Notes: generated by a model from the sequence alone, not told the origin. A DNA stretch of 64,000 nt from Arthrobacter sp. (GCA_031277795.1 JAITLQ010000012.1:1-64000); one strand, 5' to 3'. Shown: positions 1 to 8,166, counted from the first letter of the stretch. Translations and numbers: made by a program.

Positions 1-67
1 TGACGTTCCCGTCAAGGCGGTCGTAGGCCTCGAAGAACACCCGCTTCAGCTCCGAAATAAGCACGAT

Positions 68-102
68 CCCCGCAACTCCTTCAAATCGAAGGTGTTGCGG
101 GG
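68..102 (-). terminator. Hairpin downstream of rbpA
   Basis: A 15-bp stem with one mismatch (68-82 against 88-102, loop 83-87) lies about 60 bases past the rbpA stop. It is the likely rbpA terminator, although no clear T-tract follows. A short open - strand frame with a GTG at 64 runs off the left edge of the window; its AAGGAG would sit inside this stem. I do not recognise that peptide and do not call a gene in 1-161. Confidence 0.5.
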
Positions 103-161
103 ACCGCTAGAACCCGCCCATCACGGGGAGGGCCTCTCGCGTTGGCGCCGAAGCGAGACGC

Positions 162-509
162 TCAGGCGTCGATCTTCTCGCCGCGGGCTTCCTTCAGGAA
201 GTTCAGGCGATCCTTGAGGATCACCTCGAGCTCCTCCATCGAACGGCGCTCAAGCAGCATGTCCCAGTGGCTGCGCTGAGGCTTGTCCTTGTTGGGCTCT
301 TCCTCGCCACCGTCGACGCGCAGCGCCTTCTTGCCGGTCTTGGTGTGCCACACCGTGGGCACGTCGGCCTCCATCGCGAAGATGACCTGGACCCTCTCGC
401 CGTCCTCGCAGACGTACTCGACGGTCTGGCGGGCCGCCGGCTCGACGCCGGCCTCGGACTCCATCGACTGCGAACCAAGGCGCATACCGCGCAGGCTGCG
501 ATCACTCAT
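162..509 (-). CDS. rbpA: RNA polymerase-binding protein RbpA
   Basis: A 115-residue actinobacterial RNA polymerase-binding protein. RbpA contacts the beta' subunit and the primary sigma factor and stabilises the open promoter complex. The N-terminus MSDRSLRGMRLGSQSME is the family signature. The central part (about residues 25-70) is the small beta-barrel core, and the acidic/basic C-terminal part with WDMLLERRS is the sigma-interaction segment. Length is normal. The ATG at 509 is preceded by GAGGAG at good spacing. The gene appears monocistronic, followed by a hairpin, and has a sigma-R-type promoter upstream, as known for rbpA in Streptomyces. Identification is very secure. Confidence 0.97.
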   Translation of the reverse strand: MSDRSLRGMRLGSQSMESEAGVEPAARQTVEYVCEDGERVQVIFAMEADVPTVWHTKTGKKALRVDGGEEEPNKDKPQRSHWDMLLERRSMEELEVILKDRLNFLKEARGEKIDA

Positions 510-550
510 GCTGACTCCTCACGTGCTTCACCGCTCTCGACCACATCAAC

Positions 551-576
551 AACGCGGGCGGGCGGCGGTGCATTCC
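551..576 (-). promoter_or_regulatory. Sigma-R (SigR/SigH)-type promoter of rbpA
   Basis: On the - strand GGAAT (576-572) is followed by exactly 18 bases and then GTT (553-551). This matches the disulfide-stress sigma-R consensus GGAAT-N18-GTT. It lies about 40 bases before the rbpA start. In Streptomyces coelicolor rbpA is a known sigma-R target, so position and spacing both fit. Not tested experimentally here. Confidence 0.75.
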
Positions 577-607
577 CATGACCCGGACGCGGGCACGGTC
601 GCCATTC

Positions 608-613
608 ATTCTA
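608..613 (-). promoter_or_regulatory. Possible second -10 element for rbpA
   Basis: TAGAAT on the - strand, about 100 bases upstream of rbpA. It resembles a housekeeping -10 box; no convincing -35 was found. It may give basal expression in addition to the sigma-R-type promoter. Confidence 0.35.
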
Positions 614-651
614 GGGGATGACGACCGTGCGCCGGTGCGTTGTTGCGCGGA

Positions 652-1554
652 CTAGATCTTGGGCCCGTCCTGGGTGCCGCCGAAGGCACCAAACGCGCCG
701 CCGAGACCCTTCATCGCTTCGGTGACGTCAGAGGGGATGATCCAGAGCTTGTTGGCGGAACCCTCGGCGATCTTGGGCAGCTGCTGCAGGTACTGGTAGG
801 CCAGCAGCTTGGGATCGGCGTTGGCCTCGTGGACGGCCTGGAAGACGGTCTGGATGGCCTCCGCCTCGCCCTGGGCCTTGAGGACGGCGGCCTTGGCCTC
901 GCCCTCGGCCGTGAGGATGGCCGCCTGGCGCGAACCCTCCGCGGTCAGAATCTCCGACTGCTTGGTGCCCTCGGCCGTCAGGATGGCCGCGCGACGATCA
1001 CGCTCGGCACGCATCTGCTTCTCCATGGAGTCCTGGATGGACATGGGCGGATCGATGGCCTTGAGCTCCACGCGCGAGACGCGGATGCCCCAGCGGCCCG
1101 TGGCCTCGTCGAGGACGCCGCGCAGCTGGCTGTTGATCTGATCGCGGGAGGTCAGGGCCTCCTCGAGCTGCAGCCCGCCGACCACGTTACGCAGCGTGGT
1201 GGTGGTGAGCTGCTCGACGGCGCGGATGTAGTTCTCGATCTCGTAGGTTGCGGCGCGCGGATCGGTCACCTGGTAGTAGACCACCGTGTCGATGTTCACG
1301 ACGAGGTTGTCCTCGGTGATGACCGGCTGCGGCGGGAACGGCTGAACCTGTTCGCGCAGATCGATGACGGGGCCGAGGCGATCGATGAACGGGATCACCA
1401 TCGTGAGGCCGGCCGTGGCGGTGCGCTGGTAGCGACCGAGGCGCTCAACGATGCGGGCCCTGGCCTGCGGGATGATGTGAACCGAGCGGATCAGGATGAT
1501 GATGACGACGATCGCGAGAATGATCGCAACAATCCATCCGGGACTGATGTCCAT
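652..1554 (-). CDS. SPFH-domain membrane protein (slipin/stomatin-like)
   Basis: A 300-residue SPFH/band 7 protein of the QmcA/slipin type, which forms oligomeric scaffolds in membrane microdomains. It has one N-terminal transmembrane helix (about residues 6-25) and then the SPFH domain (about 28-190). An alanine/glutamate-rich coiled coil follows, made of four 11-residue repeats of the pattern ILTAEGxxQxx (about residues 190-235), typical of a right-handed hendecad coil. A glycine-rich tail ends the protein. The upstream gene on the same strand encodes an NfeD protein, the classic slipin partner, and the two are probably co-transcribed across a gap of about 100 bases. The exact physiological role of these pairs is not settled. 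Confidence 0.93.
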   Translation of the reverse strand: MDISPGWIVAIILAIVVIIILIRSVHIIPQARARIVERLGRYQRTATAGLTMVIPFIDRLGPVIDLREQVQPFPPQPVITEDNLVVNIDTVVYYQVTDPRAATYEIENYIRAVEQLTTTTLRNVVGGLQLEEALTSRDQINSQLRGVLDEATGRWGIRVSRVELKAIDPPMSIQDSMEKQMRAERDRRAAILTAEGTKQSEILTAEGSRQAAILTAEGEAKAAVLKAQGEAEAIQTVFQAVHEANADPKLLAYQYLQQLPKIAEGSANKLWIIPSDVTEAMKGLGGAFGAFGGTQDGPKI

Positions 1555-1656
1555 GGGTCGTCCTTCCTTGCGGGTGGTGAGACTGAAAATCTAAGGGGTG
1601 CGCCTGCTGTCGGCTCGTCGTGAGCCGTGGAGACGGGCGGCGAGCTGACGCGCGAG

Positions 1657-2133
1657 CTAGGAGGCCAGGGGCTGGCCGGGCTCGGCCGAGGCCGCGGAGA
1701 GGTAGGCGGTGGCACCGGAGATTCGCACCACCACGGCGTGGGTGCCGGGGGAGAGGGGTCCGTGGTCCTCGCTGCGGGCCGTCCACGTCTCACCGTGGAT
1801 CTTGGCGGTGCCGGTGACGCGTGAGGTCGGCTCGAGGACGAGCGCCTCCTGGCCGATGAGTCGGTCGATCCCGGACTTCGAATCATGGGTGGATCTGCGG
1901 ATTTGGCGCATGGCGATGGGCCGGAGGCCGAAGATCAGGGCGAGTGCCACGCAGGCGGCGATCACGATCTGCAGCCAGCCGGGGGCCCCGGTCAGCGCCG
2001 AGACCATCCCGGCCAACGCGCCGCCGGCCACCATCGCGAACCAGAGGTCCAAGGTGATGGCCTCGATGGCGATGAACACCAGGACTAGGGCCAGCCAGAT
2101 GGCCCACGAATTCTGGACCAACCAGTCGAACAT
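1657..2133 (-). CDS. NfeD family membrane protein
   Basis: A 158-residue NfeD-like protein. Two to three hydrophobic helices fill about residues 5-75. A soluble C-terminal OB-fold domain follows (about 95-150), containing the typical GxTGTAKIHGETW-like segment. The family works with SPFH proteins, and here it lies directly upstream of one. I chose the ATG at 2133 because GGGAGG precedes it at correct spacing and the protein then begins directly before the first helix. A longer in-frame start at 2211 lacks this support. Short-form NfeD proteins like this have no protease domain. Confidence 0.88.
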   Translation of the reverse strand: MFDWLVQNSWAIWLALVLVFIAIEAITLDLWFAMVAGGALAGMVSALTGAPGWLQIVIAACVALALIFGLRPIAMRQIRRSTHDSKSGIDRLIGQEALVLEPTSRVTGTAKIHGETWTARSEDHGPLSPGTHAVVVRISGATAYLSAASAEPGQPLAS

Positions 2134-2276
2134 GACGCCTCCCGAGAAGTGTGCGGCGGTCGGGGATGACCGCCCCTCCACTGTGCCAGGAAGCGGCCCG
2201 TGGTGCGTCACTCGGTCGGATGATCTGAGCGGGGACGCCGCCGCTGGGCGTCCGCCCCTGGGCGTCAGCCTCAGCG

Positions 2277-3140
2277 TCAGCGACGGCGGTAGGCGTGTAC
2301 CCGCACGCTCAGCCTGACGTCGCGGTCGCCGGCCCGCCCCAGCTGCTCAAGGATCTGTTCCAGGCCTCGGTGATGCCCGGCCGGGCCCATGTGGGCCACG
2401 AGCGCAGCGGCCTGCGGGGTGAGGTGCATCCACTCGTCCACGTCGAGCGTCTCGAGTTCGTCGAAGTCGGCGGCCAGCGTGGCGGCGAGCCGCTCTTCCT
2501 TCGCCTCGTCGATCCCCAGGAGGCCGGCGTCGTCGCGCAATTGCGCCAGGTGCCCGGGCAAGGGAACCGCGACGAGCGCCACGCCTCCGGGGCGCAGGAC
2601 GCGCGCAAACTCGGCGGCGTTGCGCGGGGCAAAGACGTCGAGGAGGAGGCTGGCCGATCCGGTGGTCAGGGGCCACGGCCGCCACGTGTCCCACACGAGC
2701 GAGAGCACGCGGGGGTCGCGGGCGGCGCGCTGGGCGCCCGCGCGCGACAGGTCGAGGTCGACGGCGTGGGGCGTCCTCCCAGCGTCCGTGAGCGCATCGA
2801 GGACCCGGCGCGTGTACCAGCCGGTGCCGGCGCCGGTGTCGACCACGAGGGGGTCGGTTGCGGCGGTGTGGCGCAGGGCGAGCTCCCCGAGCGCCAGCGC
2901 CAGCGGGGCGTAGGCACCGGTCTCGAGCCACGCCTCGCGCGAGGCGATCATGGCCGGCGTGTCCTCGAGGAACTTGCTTGGGCGTCCCGTGAGTAGGTTG
3001 ATGTGGCCCTGCTTGGCCGCGTCGTAGCGGTGCCCCTCGTGGCAGAGCAACGCGGCGGGGCGGCCGTTTGGACGCCGTTCCAGCCGTGCCGGCTCGGAGC
3101 ACTGTGGGCAGCGCAGGGGCCAGGCGGGTGCTTCTTCCAC
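2277..3140 (-). CDS. rRNA (guanine-N1)-methyltransferase, RlmA family
   Basis: A 287-residue SAM-dependent methyltransferase of the RlmA type, which modifies a guanine in helix 35 of 23S rRNA. An N-terminal zinc knuckle is visible: C11, C14, C33 and H37. SAM motif I is VVDTGAGTGW (about residue 85), and a Rossmann-fold core continues to about residue 190. The GTG at 3140 lies two bases after the def stop, so translation is probably coupled to def. Family members include housekeeping RlmA and the macrolide-resistance enzyme RlmA(II)/TlrB. Which guanine is modified cannot be decided here. Confidence 0.85.
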   Translation of the reverse strand: MEEAPAWPLRCPQCSEPARLERRPNGRPAALLCHEGHRYDAAKQGHINLLTGRPSKFLEDTPAMIASREAWLETGAYAPLALALGELALRHTAATDPLVVDTGAGTGWYTRRVLDALTDAGRTPHAVDLDLSRAGAQRAARDPRVLSLVWDTWRPWPLTTGSASLLLDVFAPRNAAEFARVLRPGGVALVAVPLPGHLAQLRDDAGLLGIDEAKEERLAATLAADFDELETLDVDEWMHLTPQAAALVAHMGPAGHHRGLEQILEQLGRAGDRDVRLSVRVHAYRRR

Positions 3141-3142
3141 GC

Positions 3143-3739
3143 TCAGTAGCCCAGCCCCTCGCGCACGGTGGAGGCCGGTTCGTAGGACCAGAAGCGGGAG
3201 TAGTTCTGCTCGGTGCACAGGCTCCGCGTGGCGGCCTTGTCCACGTACAGCGTGCCGTTGAGGTGATCCGTCTCGTGCTGGAAGATGCGGGCCTGCCAGC
3301 CGTGCAGCTCGCGCTCGTGACGCACCCCGTCCAGGTCGCTCCAGCTGGCGAGGATGTCGGCGGGGCGTTCCACGCTGGCGGTGTAGCCGCGCACGGAGAG
3401 GCAGCCCTCGAAGTGGGTGGCCGTCCTGCCGCCGACGGGGATGTAGCTCGGATCGACTGCGACCATGAACTCGAGCGGCTCGCGCTCCTTGGCCGCGGCG
3501 GTTTCCTCGTCGATGGGCCACAGGTCCTGCAGCACGGCCAGCCGGAGCGAGAGGCCGATCTGGGGCGCCGCCAAGCCCACGCCGGGGGCGGCGAGCATCG
3601 TGGAGCGCATGAGCTCCACGAGGGCATCGAGGTCTTCGCGGCGTGCGCTGGGGTCCCAGGCCGGGGCGCTCGCGCGCAGGACCGGGTCCCCGGCCTGAAC
3701 GATCTCGACGGTGGGCTGCAGGCCAAACGGAGCACTCAT
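3143..3739 (-). CDS. def: Peptide deformylase
   Basis: Removes the N-formyl group from nascent proteins. All three family motifs are present: GVGLAAPQIG (about residues 53-62), EGCLS (111-115, metal-ligand cysteine) and HETDH (155-159, with metal-ligand histidines and catalytic glutamate). The 198-residue length is typical. The ATG at 3739 starts MSAPFG; an ATG three codons upstream (3748) is an alternative. The gene lies between a PatB/MalY-type aminotransferase and the RlmA-type methyltransferase on the same strand, with a very short gap to the latter. Confidence 0.95.
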   Translation of the reverse strand: MSAPFGLQPTVEIVQAGDPVLRASAPAWDPSARREDLDALVELMRSTMLAAPGVGLAAPQIGLSLRLAVLQDLWPIDEETAAAKEREPLEFMVAVDPSYIPVGGRTATHFEGCLSVRGYTASVERPADILASWSDLDGVRHERELHGWQARIFQHETDHLNGTLYVDKAATRSLCTEQNYSRFWSYEPASTVREGLGY

Positions 3740-3765
3740 GCCCACCATTCTTTCATCGCCCGGGA

Positions 3766-4971
3766 TCAACCGGCCTCCACGTGGCGGCGCACGGCGGCCC
3801 CCATGCGCTCGAGCATGCCGCGCAGCACCGGCCGCGGGGTGGCAAAGACGAGCCGCACGTGCTGCTCGAAGCCGTTGCCGCACGCCGCGCCGTCGGACAC
3901 GGCCACGCCGGCCTCCCGCAAGAAGAAGGCGGCCGGCGATTCGTTGAGGCCCAGCGCCGAGCAGTCGATCCAGGCGATGTAGGTGCCGTCGGGGGAGTCG
4001 TAGCCGAGGCCGGGAAGCTCGCGGGCCATCAGCGTGTCGAGGTCTGATCGCAGGCTCTCGAGGTAGCCGAGCAGCGAGTCGAGCCAGGGGCCTCCCTCGC
4101 GGTACGCCGCGACGTTGGCGGCGGCGCCCACGGTGCTGGCCAGCTTGCCAGCCCGCTCGCCGTCGCGGGCCCACCCGGCCAGGTCGTCGTCGTTGCTGAG
4201 GATGAGTTGGGCGCACTTGAGGCCGGGCAAGGCGAAGGCCTTCGACGTGCTCGTGGCGGTGATGGCCTGCGCCGCCTCGCGCTCACCGAGGGAGGCGTAG
4301 GGGACATGCTTGGCGGGGGAGAGGACCACGGGAGCGTGGATCTCGTCCACGAAGACCCTCACGCCCTGGTGCCGCTCCACCACGTCGCCGAGGCCGTGCA
4401 GCTCCTCGAGGGAGGCGACGTGGCCCGTGGGATTGTGCGGGTTGCACAGAATGACGAGGCCGGCCCCCGCGCCCAAGGCCCCATCGATGCCTGCCAGGTC
4501 CAGGCGCCACCCGGCGGCGTCGTGCCGCATCGGCACCTCGATGATGTCGCGCCCCAGGCGGCGCGGGATCTCCAGGAAGGGCATGTAGGCGGGAGTCGGC
4601 ACCACCACGGGCGTCCCGGGGGCTGTGAGGAAGGTGATGGCGTGCTCGAGGCCGGCCAGGACGTCCGGGAGGATCTGTACGCGCTCCGGGTCGACGGCGG
4701 TGCCGTAGCGCTGGGCGGCAAAGGAGCAGTAGGCCTCGCGGAGTTCGCCCACGAGCCACCGCGGGAGGTAGCCGTAGCCCGCCCGGTCGATGACGTCGCG
4801 CAGGGCGGCATCGACGGCCGGGGCCGTGCCGAAGTCCGCCTCGGCGATGAAGGCACCCATGGCCTCCGGCACATCGCTCCACTTCAGGCTGTGGCGGCGA
4901 CGCAGCTCCGCCTCGTCGATGCTGTCCCAGGCGGCGTGCAGGGGGTCGATGCGGGGTGCCACGGCGGTCAT
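3766..4971 (-). CDS. PLP-dependent aminotransferase / C-S lyase, MalY/PatB family
   Basis: A 401-residue fold-type I PLP enzyme. The tyrosine- and asparagine-containing cofactor segments (around CNPHNPTG) and the lysine motif TSTSKAFALPG (Schiff-base lysine) are clear. The overall pattern matches the MalY/PatB group, whose members are often cystathionine or cysteine beta-lyases and only sometimes aminotransferases. The ATG at 4971 has GGAGG five bases upstream; an upstream in-frame start at 5007 is less likely. It precedes def by 26 bases and probably heads the operon. Its true substrate cannot be read from sequence. Confidence 0.88.
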   Translation of the reverse strand: MTAVAPRIDPLHAAWDSIDEAELRRRHSLKWSDVPEAMGAFIAEADFGTAPAVDAALRDVIDRAGYGYLPRWLVGELREAYCSFAAQRYGTAVDPERVQILPDVLAGLEHAITFLTAPGTPVVVPTPAYMPFLEIPRRLGRDIIEVPMRHDAAGWRLDLAGIDGALGAGAGLVILCNPHNPTGHVASLEELHGLGDVVERHQGVRVFVDEIHAPVVLSPAKHVPYASLGEREAAQAITATSTSKAFALPGLKCAQLILSNDDDLAGWARDGERAGKLASTVGAAANVAAYREGGPWLDSLLGYLESLRSDLDTLMARELPGLGYDSPDGTYIAWIDCSALGLNESPAAFFLREAGVAVSDGAACGNGFEQHVRLVFATPRPVLRGMLERMGAAVRRHVEAG

Positions 4972-5024
4972 TGAAGCCTCCAGATGTATTTTGAGCGAGC
5001 GACTCACAATCTCTGGTCGTCAGA

Positions 5025-5030
5025 GTACAC
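5025..5030 (-). promoter_or_regulatory. Possible -10 element for the aminotransferase-def operon
   Basis: TACTCT on the - strand, about 55 bases upstream of the 4971 start codon. It is a plausible actinobacterial -10 box; no strong -35 was seen. Confidence 0.3.
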
Positions 5031-5145
5031 CCAGAACAAGCGCCAGGGGAGGGCGGCTTCGCGGTGGATGCCGATCCGCGCAGCTTTGACGTGGTGCGCG
5101 ATGGTGTGGCCATGAGCAATGTGGACACCATGAAAGTCGGCAGTC

Positions 5146-5484
5146 GTGAACGATGAGAACCCCAGTGCGCAAGGGCCGGACGGGAATGCCGCCGAGCAGC
5201 AACAGGGCGACGTGTGGCGCGCCGTGGCCAGTGGTGCGGGCGAGGTGGTGCAGGATGTCGCCTCGAGCGCGTTTCAGACCGCGCTGTTCTACCTGACGAT
5301 GGCGTTGGCCCTCGTCTCGCCGATCTCCGGGCTGATTCTTGGCGCCCTGTTCCTGTGGCGAGCCATTGCGACGGGGCGCGAAGAACTTTCCCTCGTCATG
5401 GCGATCGTGCTGTCGATGCTCGTGTGGATCATGGCTCAGCCGCCGCTCGGCTTCCTGGCGTTGCTCCTGAACCCGAGGGGTTAG
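5146..5484 (+). CDS. Small membrane protein, unknown function
   Basis: A 112-residue protein I do not recognise. The first 40 residues are polar (rich in Q, N, G). Two hydrophobic helices follow (about 45-68 and 80-103), leaving a short basic tail. Start is a GTG at 5146, with an in-frame stop just upstream, so the 5' end is well limited. The ribosome-binding site is weak. It stands alone between the divergent aminotransferase operon and the dif site. Confidence 0.6.
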   Translation: MNDENPSAQGPDGNAAEQQQGDVWRAVASGAGEVVQDVASSAFQTALFYLTMALALVSPISGLILGALFLWRAIATGREELSLVMAIVLSMLVWIMAQPPLGFLALLLNPRG

Positions 5485-5546
5485 CGGCGGGCGTGGTCGA
5501 CGCGTGACATCGGCTGGTGGAAGCGCAGTTCCGCCACCCTATTTGT

Positions 5547-5574
5547 AACGCCGATAATCTACATTATGTCAAAT
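5547..5574 (+). other. dif: dif site (XerC/XerD chromosome dimer resolution)
   Basis: A 28-bp element with an 11-bp XerC-side arm AACGCCGATAA, 6-bp centre TCTACA and 11-bp XerD-side arm TTATGTCAAAT. The XerD arm matches 10 of 11 positions of the E. coli dif arm (TTATGTTAAAT). The block CCGATAAT-N2-ACATTATGTCAA matches the actinobacterial dif consensus as I know it. The site stands in a locally AT-rich patch within very GC-rich DNA, as expected for dif. FtsK-dependent XerCD recombination here resolves chromosome dimers, so the window should span the replication terminus. The stop codon of the neighbouring - strand ORF lies inside it. Confidence 0.93.
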
Positions 5575-6101
5575 AATCGTGAGGAAGAGCCCCGCCGGTG
5601 CTCCCCCGGGCGGCTCTGCCTCGAATGGATCTGGTTCATGATTCGGGAGAGCTTTGAGGTTGCCCGCGGTGCGGTCGGCGGTGAGGCGGGCGCCGGCCAG
5701 GTCTGGATCAGGAAGCGCTGACCGCGTTTGTTCGTCTCCTCGTAGGCGGCGCGGCGGCCCTTGGCGCTCACGCGCAGTCGCCAGGTGTCGACGGCAGGGT
5801 CGTTCGCGAGCGGTCCCTTGCCCTTGGGGTCGTCCCAGTCGTCCTCCGGGAGAGCGACGGGCTGCTCAAGGGCGACGACGGACACTTCGGAGAAGTATTC
5901 CCACTCGTCTCCGAGGGTTGGTTCCTCCTCGAGGGACTCGCAGGTGAGCTGAATGCTGCTGTACAGGTCTCCGGTGATGACAAGGATGCTGTGCGAACTG
6001 ACGTTGAGCACCTCTCCGACCGCTCCCCGCGGCGTTCCCGGGGCCTCCGACAGGGAGGGAAGGTGGAACGACCCGCCCTCGATGCGCATCCGATATCCCA
6101 C
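5559..6101 (-). CDS. Hypothetical protein ending inside dif
   Basis: A 180-residue ORF of unknown function. The N-terminal about 125 residues look like a real soluble protein with mixed beta/acidic composition. The last 50 residues are Ser/Arg/Pro-rich and lower in quality, and the stop codon (5559-5561) lies within the dif core. The GTG at 6101 has an AGAGGA about eight bases upstream. No family is recognised. The coding sequence may have been extended or altered at its 3' end next to dif. Confidence 0.6.
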   Translation of the reverse strand: MGYRMRIEGGSFHLPSLSEAPGTPRGAVGEVLNVSSHSILVITGDLYSSIQLTCESLEEEPTLGDEWEYFSEVSVVALEQPVALPEDDWDDPKGKGPLANDPAVDTWRLRVSAKGRRAAYEETNKRGQRFLIQTWPAPASPPTAPRATSKLSRIMNQIHSRQSRPGEHRRGSSSRLFDIM

Positions 6102-6215
6102 GGAACGGTCCTCTTTCCTCGTGTCGGCCCTGCATCTGGAGGGTGAGCCTCTCCCCCGGGCGGGGGTGCGTCACGGTACATGGCGTGCGGCGGCGACACG
6201 TGGTCTGATGAGCCC

Positions 6216-6830
6216 ATGGATCTCACCGACGCCTTGTTCGCCGCCCTCGCCCTCGACTCGGGTTCCGGCAGCTTCCGCGCCGATGCTCAGGCGCGCACCG
6301 TCGAGCTCGCGGCCGGCCCCGGCACCGACCTGATCAGCGATCCCGTGAGCGGAAAGCTCACCCACACGGCCCCCGTGCTCAGCGCCCCAGCCCCGGAGGG
6401 CGACTTCGTCTTCTCGGCCGAGGTGATCGTGAGCGGTCCCCGCACCACGTACGACGCCGGCGCCCTGGCCCTCTACGCGGGCCAGACGAGCTGGGCCAAG
6501 CTCTGCTTCGAATACTCGCCGGACGCCGAGGCGATGGCGGTGGGCGTGGTGACCCGGGGCAGCTCAGACGACGCCAACGGCGACGTCGTCGCCTCGGATC
6601 GCCTCTTCCTGCGCATCTCACGCCTGGGCGAGGCCGTGGCCTTCCACCACTCCCCCGACGGCGTTCGCTGGCGTTTTGTGCGCGTGTTCCGTTGGGACCA
6701 GCCGGAGGAACTCGCGGGCCTTCGCCTGGGCTTCGTGGCTCAGTCGCCGCTCGGAGAGGGCAGGGACGTGACCTTCTCGAAGGTGAGTTGCCGGGCCGCC
6801 CGCCTGGCGGATCTGCGCGACGGCAGCTGA
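6216..6830 (+). CDS. DUF1349 family protein
   Basis: A 204-residue cytosolic protein of the DUF1349 family, which has a concanavalin A-like/laminin-G beta-sandwich fold. Typical elements are the FVFSAEV strand, the segment around YDAGALALYAG, the FEYSPD block and the HHSPDGVRWRFVRVF region. Family members probably bind carbohydrates or other small ligands, but no enzymatic role is established. The ATG at 6216 is chosen because the homologous region starts there. It stands alone and converges on benE across a bidirectional terminator. Confidence 0.85.
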   Translation: MDLTDALFAALALDSGSGSFRADAQARTVELAAGPGTDLISDPVSGKLTHTAPVLSAPAPEGDFVFSAEVIVSGPRTTYDAGALALYAGQTSWAKLCFEYSPDAEAMAVGVVTRGSSDDANGDVVASDRLFLRISRLGEAVAFHHSPDGVRWRFVRVFRWDQPEELAGLRLGFVAQSPLGEGRDVTFSKVSCRAARLADLRDGS

Positions 6831-6868
6831 GCGCTCGAGGCGACACCCCGACGTCGGGCGGTGAAGCC

Positions 6869-6910
6869 GTGAGTGTGGCCGGGCGCCGCGCGGCACCCGG
6901 CCACACTCAC
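6869..6910. terminator. Bidirectional terminator hairpin
   Basis: A 19-bp stem with one mismatch (6869-6887 against 6892-6910, 4-base loop) lies between the convergent DUF1349 and benE genes. It overlaps the last codon of benE. Confidence 0.75.
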
Positions 6911-8097
6911 GCGGCAACGGCGCGCGGACGCAGAACGGCCCTCAGGACGAGGCCGACCACCAACGCCCAGAAGGCGGCCCCGATGCCGGCAATGCTGACG
7001 CCGGAGGCGGCCACGAGGAAGGTGGCGACGACGGCCACGCGGCCGGGCGCGTCGGCCCAGGCGCCCTGGACGGCGCCACCCAAGGTCGCGATGAGCGCCA
7101 CCCCCGCCACGGCCCCGAGCAGGCCGCCGGGGGCGGCCAGCGCGATCCCGGCCACGGCCGCGGCACCGGCGGCGAGGACGAGATAGAAGCCCCCCGCCCA
7201 CACGGCGCTGCGCCAGCGCCGCTCGCGGGCGACCCCGCTCTCCTCCCCCGCCGCCAGCGCGGCGCTGATGGCGGCGAGATTGATGGCGTGGCCCCCGGCC
7301 ACCCCGGCCAGGGCGGATCCGGCGCCCGTGACCACGAGCGAGGCGCGCCACGGCACGCTGTAGCCCAGGGAGGCGAGGACGGCGACCCCCGGGACGTTCT
7401 GCGAGGCCATCGTGACGATGTAGAGCGGCAGGGCGACGCCCACCACGGCGGGCCAGGACAGGCTCGGCGCCACCAGCACCAACGAGGGGGTCAGCGCGGC
7501 GGCGTCGACGTGGGCCTGGCCGGCGGCAAACGCTACCCCGACCGTCACGAGCGCCCCGGCGAAGGCCACGGGGACGGCCCACCGCTGCCACCACCGCAGG
7601 CCGGCCACCCACAGCACCAGCGTGGGCAGCACCCAGGCCGGCGCGGCGGCGGCCGCCGTGATGGGGGCCAGGCACAGGGGAAGGAGGACGCCGGCCAGCA
7701 TGGCCTGGGCCAGCGCGGCCGGGATCCTGGCCACGAGCTCGCCGAGTCGCGGCCAGAGCCCCGTGACGACGATGGCCGCGGCGCACAGGAGGAACGCGCC
7801 CACCGCGTCGGAGAAGCCGCCGGGTAGGGAGCCGGCGCCGGCCAGGAGCGCCGCGCCCGGCGTCGACCAGGCCAGCGTGATGGGGCGCCGCGTGGCCACC
7901 GACAGCGCCACCGTCCCGAGCCCCACGGCGAGGCAGAGGGCGGCGAGCCCGGAGGCCGCCTGGGCGGGGCTCGCCCCCACCGCGGCCAGGCCGGTCAGCA
8001 CCACGGCAAAGGAGGAGGTGAAGCCCACGAGGGTGGTGACGAGGCCGGCTCCCGCCTCGGCGGGGACGGAGGGCGGGGGTGCTTCGAGGCGCTGCAT
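6907..8097 (-). CDS. benE: BenE family transporter (benzoate/H+ symporter-like)
   Basis: A 396-residue integral membrane protein, almost entirely hydrophobic, with about 12 predicted helices. The segment MASQNVPGVAVL in the middle, and the related GHAINLAAISAAL motif, are typical of the BenE family. The founding member imports benzoate by proton symport, but many BenE proteins lie outside aromatic-degradation loci, as here, so the substrate is uncertain. The ATG at 8097 follows GGGGG at suitable spacing. It lies 70 bases after jetC on the same strand, in the place where jetD would be expected. Confidence 0.85.
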   Translation of the reverse strand: MQRLEAPPPSVPAEAGAGLVTTLVGFTSSFAVVLTGLAAVGASPAQAASGLAALCLAVGLGTVALSVATRRPITLAWSTPGAALLAGAGSLPGGFSDAVGAFLLCAAAIVVTGLWPRLGELVARIPAALAQAMLAGVLLPLCLAPITAAAAAPAWVLPTLVLWVAGLRWWQRWAVPVAFAGALVTVGVAFAAGQAHVDAAALTPSLVLVAPSLSWPAVVGVALPLYIVTMASQNVPGVAVLASLGYSVPWRASLVVTGAGSALAGVAGGHAINLAAISAALAAGEESGVARERRWRSAVWAGGFYLVLAAGAAAVAGIALAAPGGLLGAVAGVALIATLGGAVQGAWADAPGRVAVVATFLVAASGVSIAGIGAAFWALVVGLVLRAVLRPRAVAA

Positions 8098-8166
8098 GCC
8101 CCCAGCCTGGACGAGAGCCGCCCGCCACCCCAAGTCGGGGCGGCGGGCTGGCGCTTGCATGACGCG

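Noticed and set aside
1-64. Possible partial gene on the - strand at the left edge
   Set aside because: Only about 21 codons are visible after a GTG at 64, no family is recognised, and the putative ribosome site lies in the rbpA terminator stem.
5541-5580. AT-rich patch at 5.55 kb as a plain promoter
   Set aside because: On the - strand TTGACA is present, but spacing to any -10 is poor. The whole 28-bp segment fits dif much better.
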